Below, piece after piece: positions 1 to 8,223 of a stretch of 64,000 bases of DNA. The stretch's first letter is position 1. Every line of letters begins with the position of its first letter. Below the pieces are notes generated by a model. That model ran no database searches, was not told the origin of the DNA, and was given only the letters and a program-made list of their open reading frames with translations. Location: assembly GCA_947166625.1 (NCBI GenBank), contig CAMVEX010000006.1, positions 61,179 to 125,178 on the forward strand, written 5' to 3'. The position numbers and the translations under genes were made by a program. This DNA comes from an uncultured Clostridia bacterium. Its GTDB lineage: Bacteria; Bacillota; Clostridia; Oscillospirales; Acutalibacteraceae.

Positions 1-1
1 A

Positions 2-337
2 ACGCAGGAGAGCCAGATCGCAGGCGAAGGCGCCGCAAAATATGTCAAGGGCGAAAAGAGCGAGCCCGAATATATCTTTGCCAAGGGAATCGGCGCGGTG
101 AGATATATCGTTCCCCAAAAGATAAATATCAAAAACGATGGCGATGTCAAGCTGTTTTTCAGGGTAGGCTCGACATTCAAAAACGCCACGGTAAAGGTTT
201 CATACAACGGCGGCGAAATCATCAGCCGCAAGCGCCCGAGGCTGGCGCCCGGCGAAATGGAAAATGTGACGATCAAAAACAGTATGCTCCGGGAATTCTC
301 CGAGGGCGGAACTATCGAAATAACGGTGGAGGCGTGA
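2..337 (+). CDS. FAD-dependent oxidoreductase, C-terminal fragment
   Basis: Open reading frame entering from the left edge; about 111 residues are visible and the start lies outside the window. The Met at 98 is internal, because coding continues upstream in frame without a stop. The visible part (ending in a GTIEITVEA tail) resembles the C-terminal domain of the NAD(P)/FAD-dependent oxidoreductases found beside DUF1667 proteins and anaerobic glycerol-3-phosphate dehydrogenase genes in Clostridia: a beta-rich segment with IVPQKI, an FRVG turn and a KRPRLAPGEMENV stretch. The next gene starts 4 bases after the stop and is a DUF1667 protein, which supports the call. The catalytic flavin-binding part is not visible, so the substrate cannot be stated. 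Confidence 0.7.
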   Translation, partial: TQESQIAGEGAAKYVKGEKSEPEYIFAKGIGAVRYIVPQKINIKNDGDVKLFFRVGSTFKNATVKVSYNGGEIISRKRPRLAPGEMENVTIKNSMLREFSEGGTIEITVEA

Positions 338-341
338 AATC

Positions 342-707
342 ATGATAAGAAACATAACATGCGTAACATGCCCCATGGGATGCAGCATAGCAGTTGAGAT
401 CAACGAAGCGGGCGAGATAATTTCCATAACCGGAAACACCTGCAAGCGCGGCGAAACTTATGCCGCAAACGAAGTGACTCATCCCGCAAGAAGCCTTGCA
501 ACAACGGTAAGGGTCAACGGCGGAGTTTACAATGTAGTTCCCTGCAAATCAAGCGACGATCTGCCGAAAGAAAAGATATTTGACTGTATGAAGGAAATCA
601 ACTCCGCAAGAGTTGACGCCCCCGTTAAGCTCGGCGATATTCTCATAGAGAATGTGTGCGGCACGGGCATCAATATCATCGCTACAAATCACTGCCCCGC
701 AAAATAA
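342..707 (+). CDS. DUF1667 domain protein
   Basis: A 121-residue protein with the N-terminal cysteine motif CVTCPMGC, a second cysteine in GNTCKRG, and further cysteines at NVVPCK, NVCGTG and NHCPAK. This is the DUF1667 pattern. Family members are encoded directly after FAD-dependent oxidoreductases, as here (4-base gap; the ribosome site GGAGG lies in the end of the upstream gene). The cysteine spacing suggests metal or Fe-S binding and a redox role as a small subunit of the flavoprotein, but that is inference; the family has no assigned reaction. The start ATG at 342 is well placed after GGAGG. Confidence 0.85.
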   Translation: MIRNITCVTCPMGCSIAVEINEAGEIISITGNTCKRGETYAANEVTHPARSLATTVRVNGGVYNVVPCKSSDDLPKEKIFDCMKEINSARVDAPVKLGDILIENVCGTGINIIATNHCPAK

Positions 708-743
708 ACGGGCAAAAAGGATAATTCAGGAGACAAACCGACT

Positions 744-1847
744 ATGGAAAACAGCAAAAACAGATCGATCGTATGGAAAATCATTTCGCTCATTCTTGCA
801 ATCGCGCTGATCGCAGTGAGCACCTGTTTCGCGATCCACCTCAAAGGCGAAAAAGCCGAAGAAGCGGAAAAGCCGCAGGAAACGCCCGTTCTCACTTTAT
901 GGAATGACAGAGCGGTCGCGAAATCCGAGCTTATCAACTACATCGAGGCGATAACTGATGAGGGATCGGCTGATTATATCCCTCCCGAGGACAGGATCGC
1001 CGTATTTGACCTTGACGGCACTCTCGTATGCGAAACGGACCCGGTCTATTTTGACCACTGCCTGCTGAAATACCGCGTGCTTGACGATCCGGATTATAAA
1101 GACAAGGCGAGCGATTTTGAAAAGGAAGTTGCCGCTCAGGTAGTCGAATATATGAAAACCGGCTCCTCTCCCTCTACTCTTATGGAAGATCACGGCAGGG
1201 CTGTGGCGTCCGCATTTTCGGGAATGACCATTGACGAATTTGAGGATTACATCGCAGAATTCAAAAAACTCCCCGCCCCCGGCTACAACGGAATGACGAT
1301 AGGCGAAGCATTTTACAAGCCGATGGTCGAGGTCGTAGAATACTTGCAGGCAAACGATTTCAAGGTCTATATCGTCAGCGGAACAGACAGATTCATAGTC
1401 CGCGGGCTCGTTAAGGATTCCGCGCTCAATATCCCCGACAGCCAGATAATCGGCTCGGACGAATCGCTCGCGGCTCCCGACCAGGGCGACACCGACGGCA
1501 TCGACTATGTATTTGACGATGACGATCAGCTCGTTCTCAGCGGAAACTTCATCATTAAAAACCTTGATATGAATAAGGTTACGGTGATAATGCAGGAGAT
1601 AGGCCAGCAGCCCGTTCTCTCATTCGGCAACAGTTCCAGCGACTCGAGCATGGCGGAATATGTTACGACGAATAACAAATATAAGAGCCTTGCCTTCATG
1701 CTTTGCTGCGACGATACCGAGCGTGAAAACGGAAACCCCGAAAAGGCAAAGAAGATGGCAAACAGCTGCACCGAAAACGGCTGGACGGCAATTTCAATGA
1801 AAAACGATTGGAAAACCATCTACGGCGAAGGCGTAACAAGAAAGTGA
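744..1847 (+). CDS. Membrane-anchored HAD-superfamily phosphatase
   Basis: A 367-residue protein. Residues 13-33 form one hydrophobic segment after a short positive N-terminus, so the rest is predicted outside the membrane; there is no good lipobox before C28. An acidic linker follows, then a HAD fold: motif I FDLDGTL with the nucleophile D89 and D91, motif II around VSGTDRF, a lysine in the IIKNLD stretch, and an acidic motif IV in FGNSSSDSS. HAD enzymes with this motif I are usually Mg-dependent phosphomonoesterases. Most are cytoplasmic, so the anchor is notable. The substrate is not deducible. It follows the DUF1667 gene by 36 bases (AGGAG ribosome site) and ends before a terminator at 1886. 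Confidence 0.75.
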   Translation: MENSKNRSIVWKIISLILAIALIAVSTCFAIHLKGEKAEEAEKPQETPVLTLWNDRAVAKSELINYIEAITDEGSADYIPPEDRIAVFDLDGTLVCETDPVYFDHCLLKYRVLDDPDYKDKASDFEKEVAAQVVEYMKTGSSPSTLMEDHGRAVASAFSGMTIDEFEDYIAEFKKLPAPGYNGMTIGEAFYKPMVEVVEYLQANDFKVYIVSGTDRFIVRGLVKDSALNIPDSQIIGSDESLAAPDQGDTDGIDYVFDDDDQLVLSGNFIIKNLDMNKVTVIMQEIGQQPVLSFGNSSSDSSMAEYVTTNNKYKSLAFMLCCDDTERENGNPEKAKKMANSCTENGWTAISMKNDWKTIYGEGVTRK

Positions 1848-1885
1848 TTCGCCGCAGAATCACGGAATAAAAACTGATAAAATTT

Positions 1886-1920
1886 CACCCGCAGGGAATA
1901 ATCCCCGCGGGTGTTTTTTG
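1886..1920 (+). terminator. Intrinsic terminator after HAD gene
   Basis: CACCCGC (1886-1892) pairs with GCGGGTG (1907-1913), and the stem extends inward through AGGG/CCC. It is followed by TTTTTT at 1914-1919. It lies between two convergent genes and closes the rightward unit. Confidence 0.85.
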
Positions 1921-1962
1921 CTTTATTATGCACCTTGAAAGTGCCGATCGGTATTATAGTTT

Positions 1963-3135
1963 TCAGATTCTTGCAACGCCGCTCTTGCGTGCCGCTTCTG
2001 CGACTGCTTTTGCGACTGCGGGGCCGACTCTCGGATCAAATGCCTTGGGGATGATATAATCCTCGCAAAGCTCTTCATCTGAGATAAGGCTTGAGAGCGC
2101 TTCTGCCGCCGCCATCTTCATCTCTTCGTTGATGTCGCTCGCGCGAACATCGAAAGTGCCGCGGAAAACGCCGGGGAATGCAAGAACGTTATTGATCTGG
2201 TTGGGATAGTCGCTTCTGCCGGTGGAGATAACTCTCGCGCCGCCCGCTTTTGCATCCTCGGGGAAGATTTCGGGGGTAGGATTCGCGCATGCGAAAACGA
2301 TAGCGTCTTTATTCATGGTTTTGACCATATCAACGGTAACGGTGCCGGGAGCGGAAACGCCGATAAATACATCCGCGCCTTTGATAACATCCGCGAGAGT
2401 GCCCTTTTCGCCGCCGAGATTGGTGACTTCCGCCATCTCTTCCTTAATCCAGTTAAGGCCTTCTCTGCCCTTGTAGATAGCGCCTTTTCTGTCGGTCATG
2501 ATGATGTTTTTGAAGCCTGCGGAAAGGAGGAGCTTGGTGATGGAGATTGCCGCGGCGCCTGCGCCCGAGGTAACCACTCTGACATCCTCTTTCTTTTTGC
2601 CTACGACCTTGAGGGCGTTGGTAAGACCCGCAAGGGTGATTATAGCGGTACCGTGCTGGTCATCGTGGAAAATGGGGATATCGCATTTCTCTTTGAGCTT
2701 GCGCTCGATTTCAAAGCAGCGGGGAGCCGAAATATCCTCAAGGTTTATACCGCCGAATGAGCCGGAAATAAGATAAACGGCGTTTACGAATTCATCAACA
2801 TCCTTGCTCTTGACGCAGAGAGGGAAAGCATCAACATTGCCGAATGATTTGAAGAGGACGCATTTGCCCTCCATAACGGGCATACCCGCTTCGGGGCCGA
2901 TATCGCCGAGACCGAGGACAGCCGTGCCGTCGGTAATAACGGCGCAGAGATTGTGCCTTCTGGTGAGGTCATAGCTCTTACTTATATCCTTCTGTATCTC
3001 AAGGCAGGGCTGAGCAACGCCGGGGGTGTAAGCGAGTGAGAGATCTTCTTTGCTCGCAACGGGAACGGTGGAAATGACTTCAATCTTGCCTTTCCATTCT
3101 TCATGTAAACGTAATGATTCTTTTGCGTAGTCCAT
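1963..3135 (-). CDS. Malic enzyme (oxaloacetate-decarboxylating malate dehydrogenase)
   Basis: A 390-residue short-type bacterial malic enzyme converting L-malate to pyruvate and CO2 with reduction of NAD(P)+. Visible family features are SLAYTPGVAQPC near the N-terminus, ITDGTAVLGLGDIGP, the metal-site region FHDDQHGTA, the dinucleotide-binding GAGAAAIS with following helix, and DVFIGVSAPG plus FACANPTPE in the C-terminal half. Length is normal for the NAD-type small enzyme. Its ribosome site (GAGGAGG) is formed by the last codons of the upstream Ldh-family gene and the start lies 5 bases after that gene's stop, so the two are translationally linked. Cofactor preference cannot be read reliably from sequence. 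Confidence 0.93.
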   Translation of the reverse strand: MDYAKESLRLHEEWKGKIEVISTVPVASKEDLSLAYTPGVAQPCLEIQKDISKSYDLTRRHNLCAVITDGTAVLGLGDIGPEAGMPVMEGKCVLFKSFGNVDAFPLCVKSKDVDEFVNAVYLISGSFGGINLEDISAPRCFEIERKLKEKCDIPIFHDDQHGTAIITLAGLTNALKVVGKKKEDVRVVTSGAGAAAISITKLLLSAGFKNIIMTDRKGAIYKGREGLNWIKEEMAEVTNLGGEKGTLADVIKGADVFIGVSAPGTVTVDMVKTMNKDAIVFACANPTPEIFPEDAKAGGARVISTGRSDYPNQINNVLAFPGVFRGTFDVRASDINEEMKMAAAEALSSLISDEELCEDYIIPKAFDPRVGPAVAKAVAEAARKSGVARI

Positions 3136-3140
3136 TATTC

Positions 3141-4253
3141 TTATGCCTCCTCAAACGGGAATTTATAATTGAGATTGAACTTGTCGCGCAGAGCGATGAA
3201 TTCCTTCTGAATGGCTTCGCCGACGGGAACGCCCTTATCCTTGCGCTCCTGCCATGCATCCCACTCTTTTTCGCCTGCGGTGTAGATGCGATCGGCGCCG
3301 GGAGCCTTTTTGGATTCGCGAAGGCCTCTGCAAATGTCGCCCGCGGTCTTTTTGAAGGTATCAAGACCCATGAAGAATTCGGGATTGATGACAAAGAAGA
3401 AGTGGCCGAGTCTGTAGAATGTGTTGTTGCCTTCGGCATCCTTGCCGCTGAGCGCCTTCATGAACGGGCCGCCAGCAAGAGCCGCGGAGAGGATCTCAAC
3501 GATAGTGGTGAAACCGTAGCCTTTATATCCGCCGGTGGCTTCGCCGATTCCGCCGATAGAGAGCAGGGCGCATTTGCCGGCGCGCATATCCTTGAGGATC
3601 TGACCCGAATCGGTCATTGTGCCGCCGTCATTGGTGATGACAAGGCCTGCGGGAGTCTCTTTGCCGCTGCGCTCATAAAACTCGATTTTACCATTCTGAA
3701 CGATACTGGTAGCGCAGTCAAAATTAAACGGGAATTCCTCATCTGTGGGCATGGTGAAGGTGAAGGGATTGGTGCCCATCATGGGCTCGATGCCCCAGGT
3801 GGGAGCGACCGACGGACGGGCGTTGGTGCCGGAAATACCGATCATACCCGCTTTCTCGGCCATAGTTGTCCAATAACCGGCGATGCCGTAGTGAGTTGAA
3901 TTGAAAATAGTGCCGCCCGCCATACCGTACTGCTTGGCTTTTTCGATAAGCATTTCCATCATACGGTAGCTCGCGACCATGCCCATACCGTTATTAGCAT
4001 CCATAACGACGGTAGTCGGAGTCTCTTTAACGATGTCGATCTTTGTCTCGGGGAGAAGAGTTCCGTTTTCGATACGGTCGAGATAGATGGGTTTGAATCT
4101 GTTGCAGCCGTGGCTTTCGATTCCGCGGCGATCTGATTCGAGCAGAACGTCGGCGCAGATTTTGGCATCCTCCTCGGGAACGCCGTAAGCCTTGAAGACG
4201 TCGATCATAAATGAATTGACCAACTCAAACGGTACATAAGGTCTGGTTTCCAT
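3141..4253 (-). CDS. Ldh-family (malate/L-lactate) dehydrogenase
   Basis: A 370-residue NAD(P)-dependent 2-hydroxyacid dehydrogenase of the Ldh_2 family (malate, sulfolactate, ureidoglycolate and diketogulonate reductases). Typical features are RGIESHGCNRF, the catalytic-histidine region NSTHYGIAGYW, the GTNPFTFTMP stretch and GGYKGYGF. The start used is the ATG at 4253, preceded by AGGAGG at 6-7 bases. The 18 extra upstream codons in the longest reading frame lack a ribosome site and family similarity. Being in one operon with malic enzyme suggests malate as substrate: oxaloacetate to malate, then malate to pyruvate, which would shift electrons between cofactors. The exact substrate is inferred from context only. 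Confidence 0.85.
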   Translation of the reverse strand: METRPYVPFELVNSFMIDVFKAYGVPEEDAKICADVLLESDRRGIESHGCNRFKPIYLDRIENGTLLPETKIDIVKETPTTVVMDANNGMGMVASYRMMEMLIEKAKQYGMAGGTIFNSTHYGIAGYWTTMAEKAGMIGISGTNARPSVAPTWGIEPMMGTNPFTFTMPTDEEFPFNFDCATSIVQNGKIEFYERSGKETPAGLVITNDGGTMTDSGQILKDMRAGKCALLSIGGIGEATGGYKGYGFTTIVEILSAALAGGPFMKALSGKDAEGNNTFYRLGHFFFVINPEFFMGLDTFKKTAGDICRGLRESKKAPGADRIYTAGEKEWDAWQERKDKGVPVGEAIQKEFIALRDKFNLNYKFPFEEA

Positions 4254-4310
4254 TGAATATTCCTCCTGAATATAAATTATTGATTCCAGTGTAACGCATA
4301 AAATCAATTT

Positions 4311-4339
4311 ATTCTAACACAATATAATGTGTTTGTCAA
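4311..4339 (-). promoter_or_regulatory. Promoter of malate module with spacer palindrome
   Basis: On the minus strand TTGACA (4334-4339), a 17-base spacer, then TAGAAT (4311-4316), about 55 bases before the dehydrogenase start. The spacer contains AACACA-ATATAA-TGTGTT (4316-4333), a perfect 6-bp inverted repeat centred between the two boxes, which looks like an operator for a dimeric regulator. No regulator gene is adjacent. Confidence 0.8.
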
Positions 4340-4356
4340 AGCATTTATACACAATA

Positions 4357-5241
4357 TCAATACTTCTTTTGCTTTTTTGCGTGCTCAAGCATAAGACAGT
4401 AGCTCTGATGCCTCGATTCGGATATTTCGCCGTTTTGGACTGCCTCGATTATCTTGCACCCCTTATCTTTGACATGGGTACAGGTAGAGAAGCGGCACTT
4501 GCCCAGATGCGGCACAAACTCCCTGAATCCGAACGGGATATTTTCGGGGTCGATATTTTCACTGTCTTCGGAAACGATGGAGGCAAAGCCCGGTGTATCG
4601 GCGACATAGCCGCCGTTTACCTTAAAAAGCTCGCTGTGGCGGGTGGTGTGCCTGCCTCTGCCGAGTTTTTCGCTTATCTGAGCGGTCTTCAAATCAAGAT
4701 CGGGAAAGATCGCATTGAGCAGGGAGGATTTGCCTACCCCCGAATTACCGCAAAGAGCGCTGATATGCCCGGTGAATTCATCCGCGACCTCGCGGGCCCC
4801 CTCACCCGTTTTATTGGAGACGCAAAAAACTTTGATGCCCGCTTTGCGATATATTCCGGCATATTCTTCGCCGCTCGCCATATCGCATTTGGTAAATACA
4901 ACTATCGGCTCTATGCCCTTATCTTCGGCAAGCACGGTGAGCTTGTCGATTATGAAAAGCACGGGCTTCGGCTCTACAGTAGAGGAGACTATAAACAGCC
5001 TGTCAACATTGGCGACCGGCGGCCTGAGCATTTCGCTCTTACGCGGCAGAATCTCATCTATCGTATTCTCCGCATTGTCATTCAGAGTGATTTTAACTCT
5101 GTCACCCGCGAGCGGAGTGACCCCCTTTTTGCGGAAAATGCCTTTTGCCTTGCATTCGTATATTTCCGAGTCGGAAGCTTCTACATAGTAAAAGCCTCCG
5201 ATACCTTTAAGGATTATACCGTCAACCGGCTGTCTGTTCAC
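4357..5241 (-). CDS. rsgA: Ribosome small-subunit-dependent GTPase A
   Basis: A 294-residue circularly permuted GTPase that checks and matures the 30S subunit. Domain order: N-terminal OB fold (residues 1-75), then the permuted G domain with TKCD (117-120) before the P-loop GNSGVGKS (165-172) and the DTPG box (215-218), then a C-terminal zinc site with C249, C254, H256 and C262. The start is GTG at 5241, preceded by AAGGAG at 9 bases; it overlaps the 3' end of the PASTA kinase gene by 20 bases. This order (phosphatase, kinase, rsgA) is the same as prpC-prkC-cpgA in Bacillus, where the kinase phosphorylates this GTPase. Confidence 0.96.
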   Translation of the reverse strand: MNRQPVDGIILKGIGGFYYVEASDSEIYECKAKGIFRKKGVTPLAGDRVKITLNDNAENTIDEILPRKSEMLRPPVANVDRLFIVSSTVEPKPVLFIIDKLTVLAEDKGIEPIVVFTKCDMASGEEYAGIYRKAGIKVFCVSNKTGEGAREVADEFTGHISALCGNSGVGKSSLLNAIFPDLDLKTAQISEKLGRGRHTTRHSELFKVNGGYVADTPGFASIVSEDSENIDPENIPFGFREFVPHLGKCRFSTCTHVKDKGCKIIEAVQNGEISESRHQSYCLMLEHAKKQKKY

Positions 5242-7468
5242 TCTGACCTACTCCTTCTACCTGACCGATAACTATGGTGATCTGGGTATTGGTCGGATAA
5301 AGCGCGCTCAGGGAGCCGATTATTGAGCCGTTGCTGCCCTGCGGCGATTGGGAAATAACCTTGCCGTTCATGGATGAATCGGTGGTGACGGTGTATGAAG
5401 TGGATATATTGTTAAATCCTTTTGCGCGCAGAGCGCTCGTCGCGGCCTCATAGGTCATTCCGACTACATTGGGGAGAGACGCGGAGGGTGAGCTTGAGCC
5501 GGAGGATGAGTAAATCTGATTTGAAACCGTGCCCGGGCTGGAAGTGAAATCAGCGGTGCAGGAGAAATACTCGCTGCCGCCTATATATACCTTGACAGGC
5601 ACTCCGGAGCCGCTGCCGGAAACGGAGAATGTGTAATTCGCGCCGTCCATAAGTCTTCTCGTGCTTATCTGCGCCTCATTGTTTACATAGACCACAAAAT
5701 TCTGCTCGCTGTTTGAGCCGGGAAGTTTAATGGTGATGCTCGCCTTTGAATTTTCGGGAACGCCGGATGAAACGACAACGGTGATCCTTGTGCCGGGGAT
5801 GACCTTATCGCCCTCAATGGGATTCTGAGAAATGATCTGACCCTTGGGATAGGAACTGTCCTCAGTCTGATAATTCTCATTGAGTGAGAGATTCATACTC
5901 TCGAGTTTTTCTTTGGCGGTAGATACATTCCAGCCGACAACGCTCGGGACCTCGATCAATTCATCATCGCTTGCATAATAGATGGTAACGATGTCGCCGC
6001 TCGCTGCCTCGGTATTGGCGGCGGGGATGGTCTTGATAACGGTGCCGTAATCCTCCGCGGTAGTGGTTACGGGCAGGAGATTGACTTTAAAGCCTTTATT
6101 TTCAAGGGTAGTCTGGGCTTTTTCCCAGTTCATTCCGCTTACATCGGGAATGAGTATGGGCTGGCTGTTATCGACAACGGTGAGGGTGATCTCGACCGGT
6201 GTGCTGGAAATCTTGGTCCCTTCCGCGGGATCCTGCGCGGAAACGATCCCGTTTTCAAACAGGCTGTTTGCCTCTTTGACGACGGTGAATTTGAATTCAT
6301 GTCTGTAATCCGAATTATTCTCTATATCATCAGTATAATTCTGACCGACGAAACTCGGAACGGTAGTATATTCCTTGGCAAACAGGCTGAACGGATTCAG
6401 TTTGAAAACCGCCATGATGCCCGCCGCGACTCCGGCGAGAACTATCAAACCTATCACGATCCCGGCGACGATCACTCCCACTTTGCTCTTTGGCTCATCG
6501 TCATCTTCATCGCCCGGGAGGACTATCGGAGGCTGAGAGGGCTGCTGCGGGGTGCGCTGAGGAACAGAAGGCTCGCGCACCGCTTTTGAGGCGAATTTGG
6601 TGGGCTCTCTGTCAACAAAATAATTCTGCTCGAATTTAACATTGGGATTCCTTTTGAATTCCTCAATATCAAGGAGCATTTCGCTTGCCGTCTGATATCT
6701 TGACTTGGTATCCTTCGCCATCGCCCTGTTGACTATCTGCTCAAGGCCTGCGGGGATATTGGGGTTTATCTCGCTGATACGCTTTGGCTCCGTCTGGAGC
6801 TGCATAAGGGCGACGGAAACGCTGTTTTCGGAAACAAACGGAAGGCGCCCCGTGAGCATTTCATACATAACGACGCCCACGGAATATATATCGGTGCGCT
6901 CATCTATGGAATTGCCTCTCGCCTGCTCCGGGCTGATATAATGCACCGAGCCTATCGCCGAATCGGTCATGGTGGCGGTGCTGTAAGAGAAGCGGGCGAT
7001 ACCGAAATCCGTCACCTTGATATTGCCGTTTGAGAGAAGCATCATATTCTGAGGCTTGATATCGCGGTGGATAATGCCCTTATCGTGAGCGTGCTGGAGG
7101 GCGCGGAGGATCTGCATAGTGAAATGAATGGTCTCTTTGATGCCAAGGTGACCCTGCTGCTCGATATACTCCTTGAGGGTGATGCCTTCAACATACTCCA
7201 TCACTATGTATTGAAGCTTATCGCCGTAATTAACATTATATATTTTAACTATATTCGGATGGGAGAGAAGGGAAATCGCCTTGGATTCGTTTTTGAATCT
7301 GCGCCTGAATTCTTCATTCGCAAGGAACTCATCCTTCAGGATCTTGACAGCCACGATCCTGTCGTCAATATTATCATAGGCCTTATAGACTACGGCCATT
7401 CCGCCTACGCCTATTACCTCCTGAATTTCATAACGACCGTCTAATCTTTTACCGGTATAATCATCCAT
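5222..7468 (-). CDS. pknB: PASTA-domain Ser/Thr protein kinase
   Basis: A 748-residue membrane kinase of the PrkC/StkP/PknB family. Kinase domain, residues 12-270: glycine loop GVGGMAVVY, ATP lysine K42, HRDIKPQN with catalytic D136, DFG at 154-156, and the SPEQARG activation segment. A Pro-rich juxtamembrane linker (300-328) leads to one transmembrane helix (330-352). Outside are three PASTA repeats (about 365-580), an unusual beta-rich Ser/Gly spacer (about 585-655) and a fourth PASTA repeat (about 665-735). PASTA domains bind muropeptides or lipid II, so the kinase links wall state to cytoplasmic targets. Its phosphatase lies 19 bases upstream and rsgA overlaps downstream. Confidence 0.96.
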   Translation of the reverse strand: MDDYTGKRLDGRYEIQEVIGVGGMAVVYKAYDNIDDRIVAVKILKDEFLANEEFRRRFKNESKAISLLSHPNIVKIYNVNYGDKLQYIVMEYVEGITLKEYIEQQGHLGIKETIHFTMQILRALQHAHDKGIIHRDIKPQNMMLLSNGNIKVTDFGIARFSYSTATMTDSAIGSVHYISPEQARGNSIDERTDIYSVGVVMYEMLTGRLPFVSENSVSVALMQLQTEPKRISEINPNIPAGLEQIVNRAMAKDTKSRYQTASEMLLDIEEFKRNPNVKFEQNYFVDREPTKFASKAVREPSVPQRTPQQPSQPPIVLPGDEDDDEPKSKVGVIVAGIVIGLIVLAGVAAGIMAVFKLNPFSLFAKEYTTVPSFVGQNYTDDIENNSDYRHEFKFTVVKEANSLFENGIVSAQDPAEGTKISSTPVEITLTVVDNSQPILIPDVSGMNWEKAQTTLENKGFKVNLLPVTTTAEDYGTVIKTIPAANTEAASGDIVTIYYASDDELIEVPSVVGWNVSTAKEKLESMNLSLNENYQTEDSSYPKGQIISQNPIEGDKVIPGTRITVVVSSGVPENSKASITIKLPGSNSEQNFVVYVNNEAQISTRRLMDGANYTFSVSGSGSGVPVKVYIGGSEYFSCTADFTSSPGTVSNQIYSSSGSSSPSASLPNVVGMTYEAATSALRAKGFNNISTSYTVTTDSSMNGKVISQSPQGSNGSIIGSLSALYPTNTQITIVIGQVEGVGQSEQTAG

Positions 7469-7487
7469 AGTTCAGTTTCCTTTCAAT

Positions 7488-8222
7488 TCAGACTGAAATC
7501 GCAACTGCGGTGATATTATCGCCGCCGCCTTTGTCATTGGCCTTTTCGACAAGCTTGCCGACATATTCTTCAAGCGGTACATCTACCGCAAGATTTACCA
7601 GATCTTCAATGCCTAAATAATTCGTCAGCCCGTCAGTGCAGAGCAGGACGATATCCCCGGGCATAAGGTCTTCCTGGCAGAAATCGGTACGCACCTCGCT
7701 GTCAACCCCGACGGCTCTGGTAATGAGGTGCTTTTCGGGATGATCCTTCGCCTCCTCGGCGGTGATCTGCCCGTTTTCGATCATCCGCTGCACGACCGAG
7801 TGGTCTCTTGTGAGCTGAATTATCTCGCCCTTTTTGGGGTTGAGCTGATAAGCCCTGCTGTCACCCGCATGGACCACATAAACATATTCGCCCGTAAGCA
7901 CGGCGGCGACGATCGTAGTACCCATCCCCTCATATTTCTCCTGCGAAACAGAGAGACGGTATATATATTTATTGGCGTATTCCACCGCAGTCAGCAGCAG
8001 CGACCTGATGGAAATATCACTCATTCCGTCATAATATCCGCTTTTGATCCTTTCGCGCACGATCCTGACACATTCGCCGGAAGCGACCTGACCCTCGGCG
8101 GCTCCGCCCATTCCGTCACAGATAATGGCGTAGCAGGTGCCCGGAGTAAGCTCGCCGAGCGAATAAGAATCCTGATTGTTTTTTCTGACATGACCCGTGT
8201 CCGTTTTAGCGGCAAGTATCAT
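7488..8222 (-). CDS. prpC: PP2C-type Ser/Thr protein phosphatase
   Basis: A 244-residue PPM/PP2C phosphatase that reverses PASTA-kinase phosphorylation. Metal-binding motifs are visible: KTDTGHVRKNNQDS (Asp and start of site I), CDGMGG, VHAGDSRAY, LTRDHSV, LLCTDGLTNY and GGGDNIT with its terminal metal Asp. Length is typical of stand-alone Stp/PrpC. The start ATG at 8222 follows AAGGGGG at 7 bases, and the ribosome site lies inside the end of rlmN, whose stop is 1 base away. It directly precedes the kinase gene, the usual arrangement that keeps kinase and phosphatase levels balanced. Confidence 0.95.
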   Translation of the reverse strand: MILAAKTDTGHVRKNNQDSYSLGELTPGTCYAIICDGMGGAAEGQVASGECVRIVRERIKSGYYDGMSDISIRSLLLTAVEYANKYIYRLSVSQEKYEGMGTTIVAAVLTGEYVYVVHAGDSRAYQLNPKKGEIIQLTRDHSVVQRMIENGQITAEEAKDHPEKHLITRAVGVDSEVRTDFCQEDLMPGDIVLLCTDGLTNYLGIEDLVNLAVDVPLEEYVGKLVEKANDKGGGDNITAVAISV

Positions 8223-8223
8223 A

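Noticed and set aside
3114..3899. A 261-codon open frame on the plus strand across the Ldh-family gene
   Set aside because: It is antisense to a well-supported enzyme gene, lacks a ribosome site and resembles no family; it arises from codon bias of the true gene.
4327..5271. A 314-codon plus-strand frame opposite rsgA
   Set aside because: Antisense shadow; it starts inside the malate-module promoter region and has no homology, while rsgA is certain.
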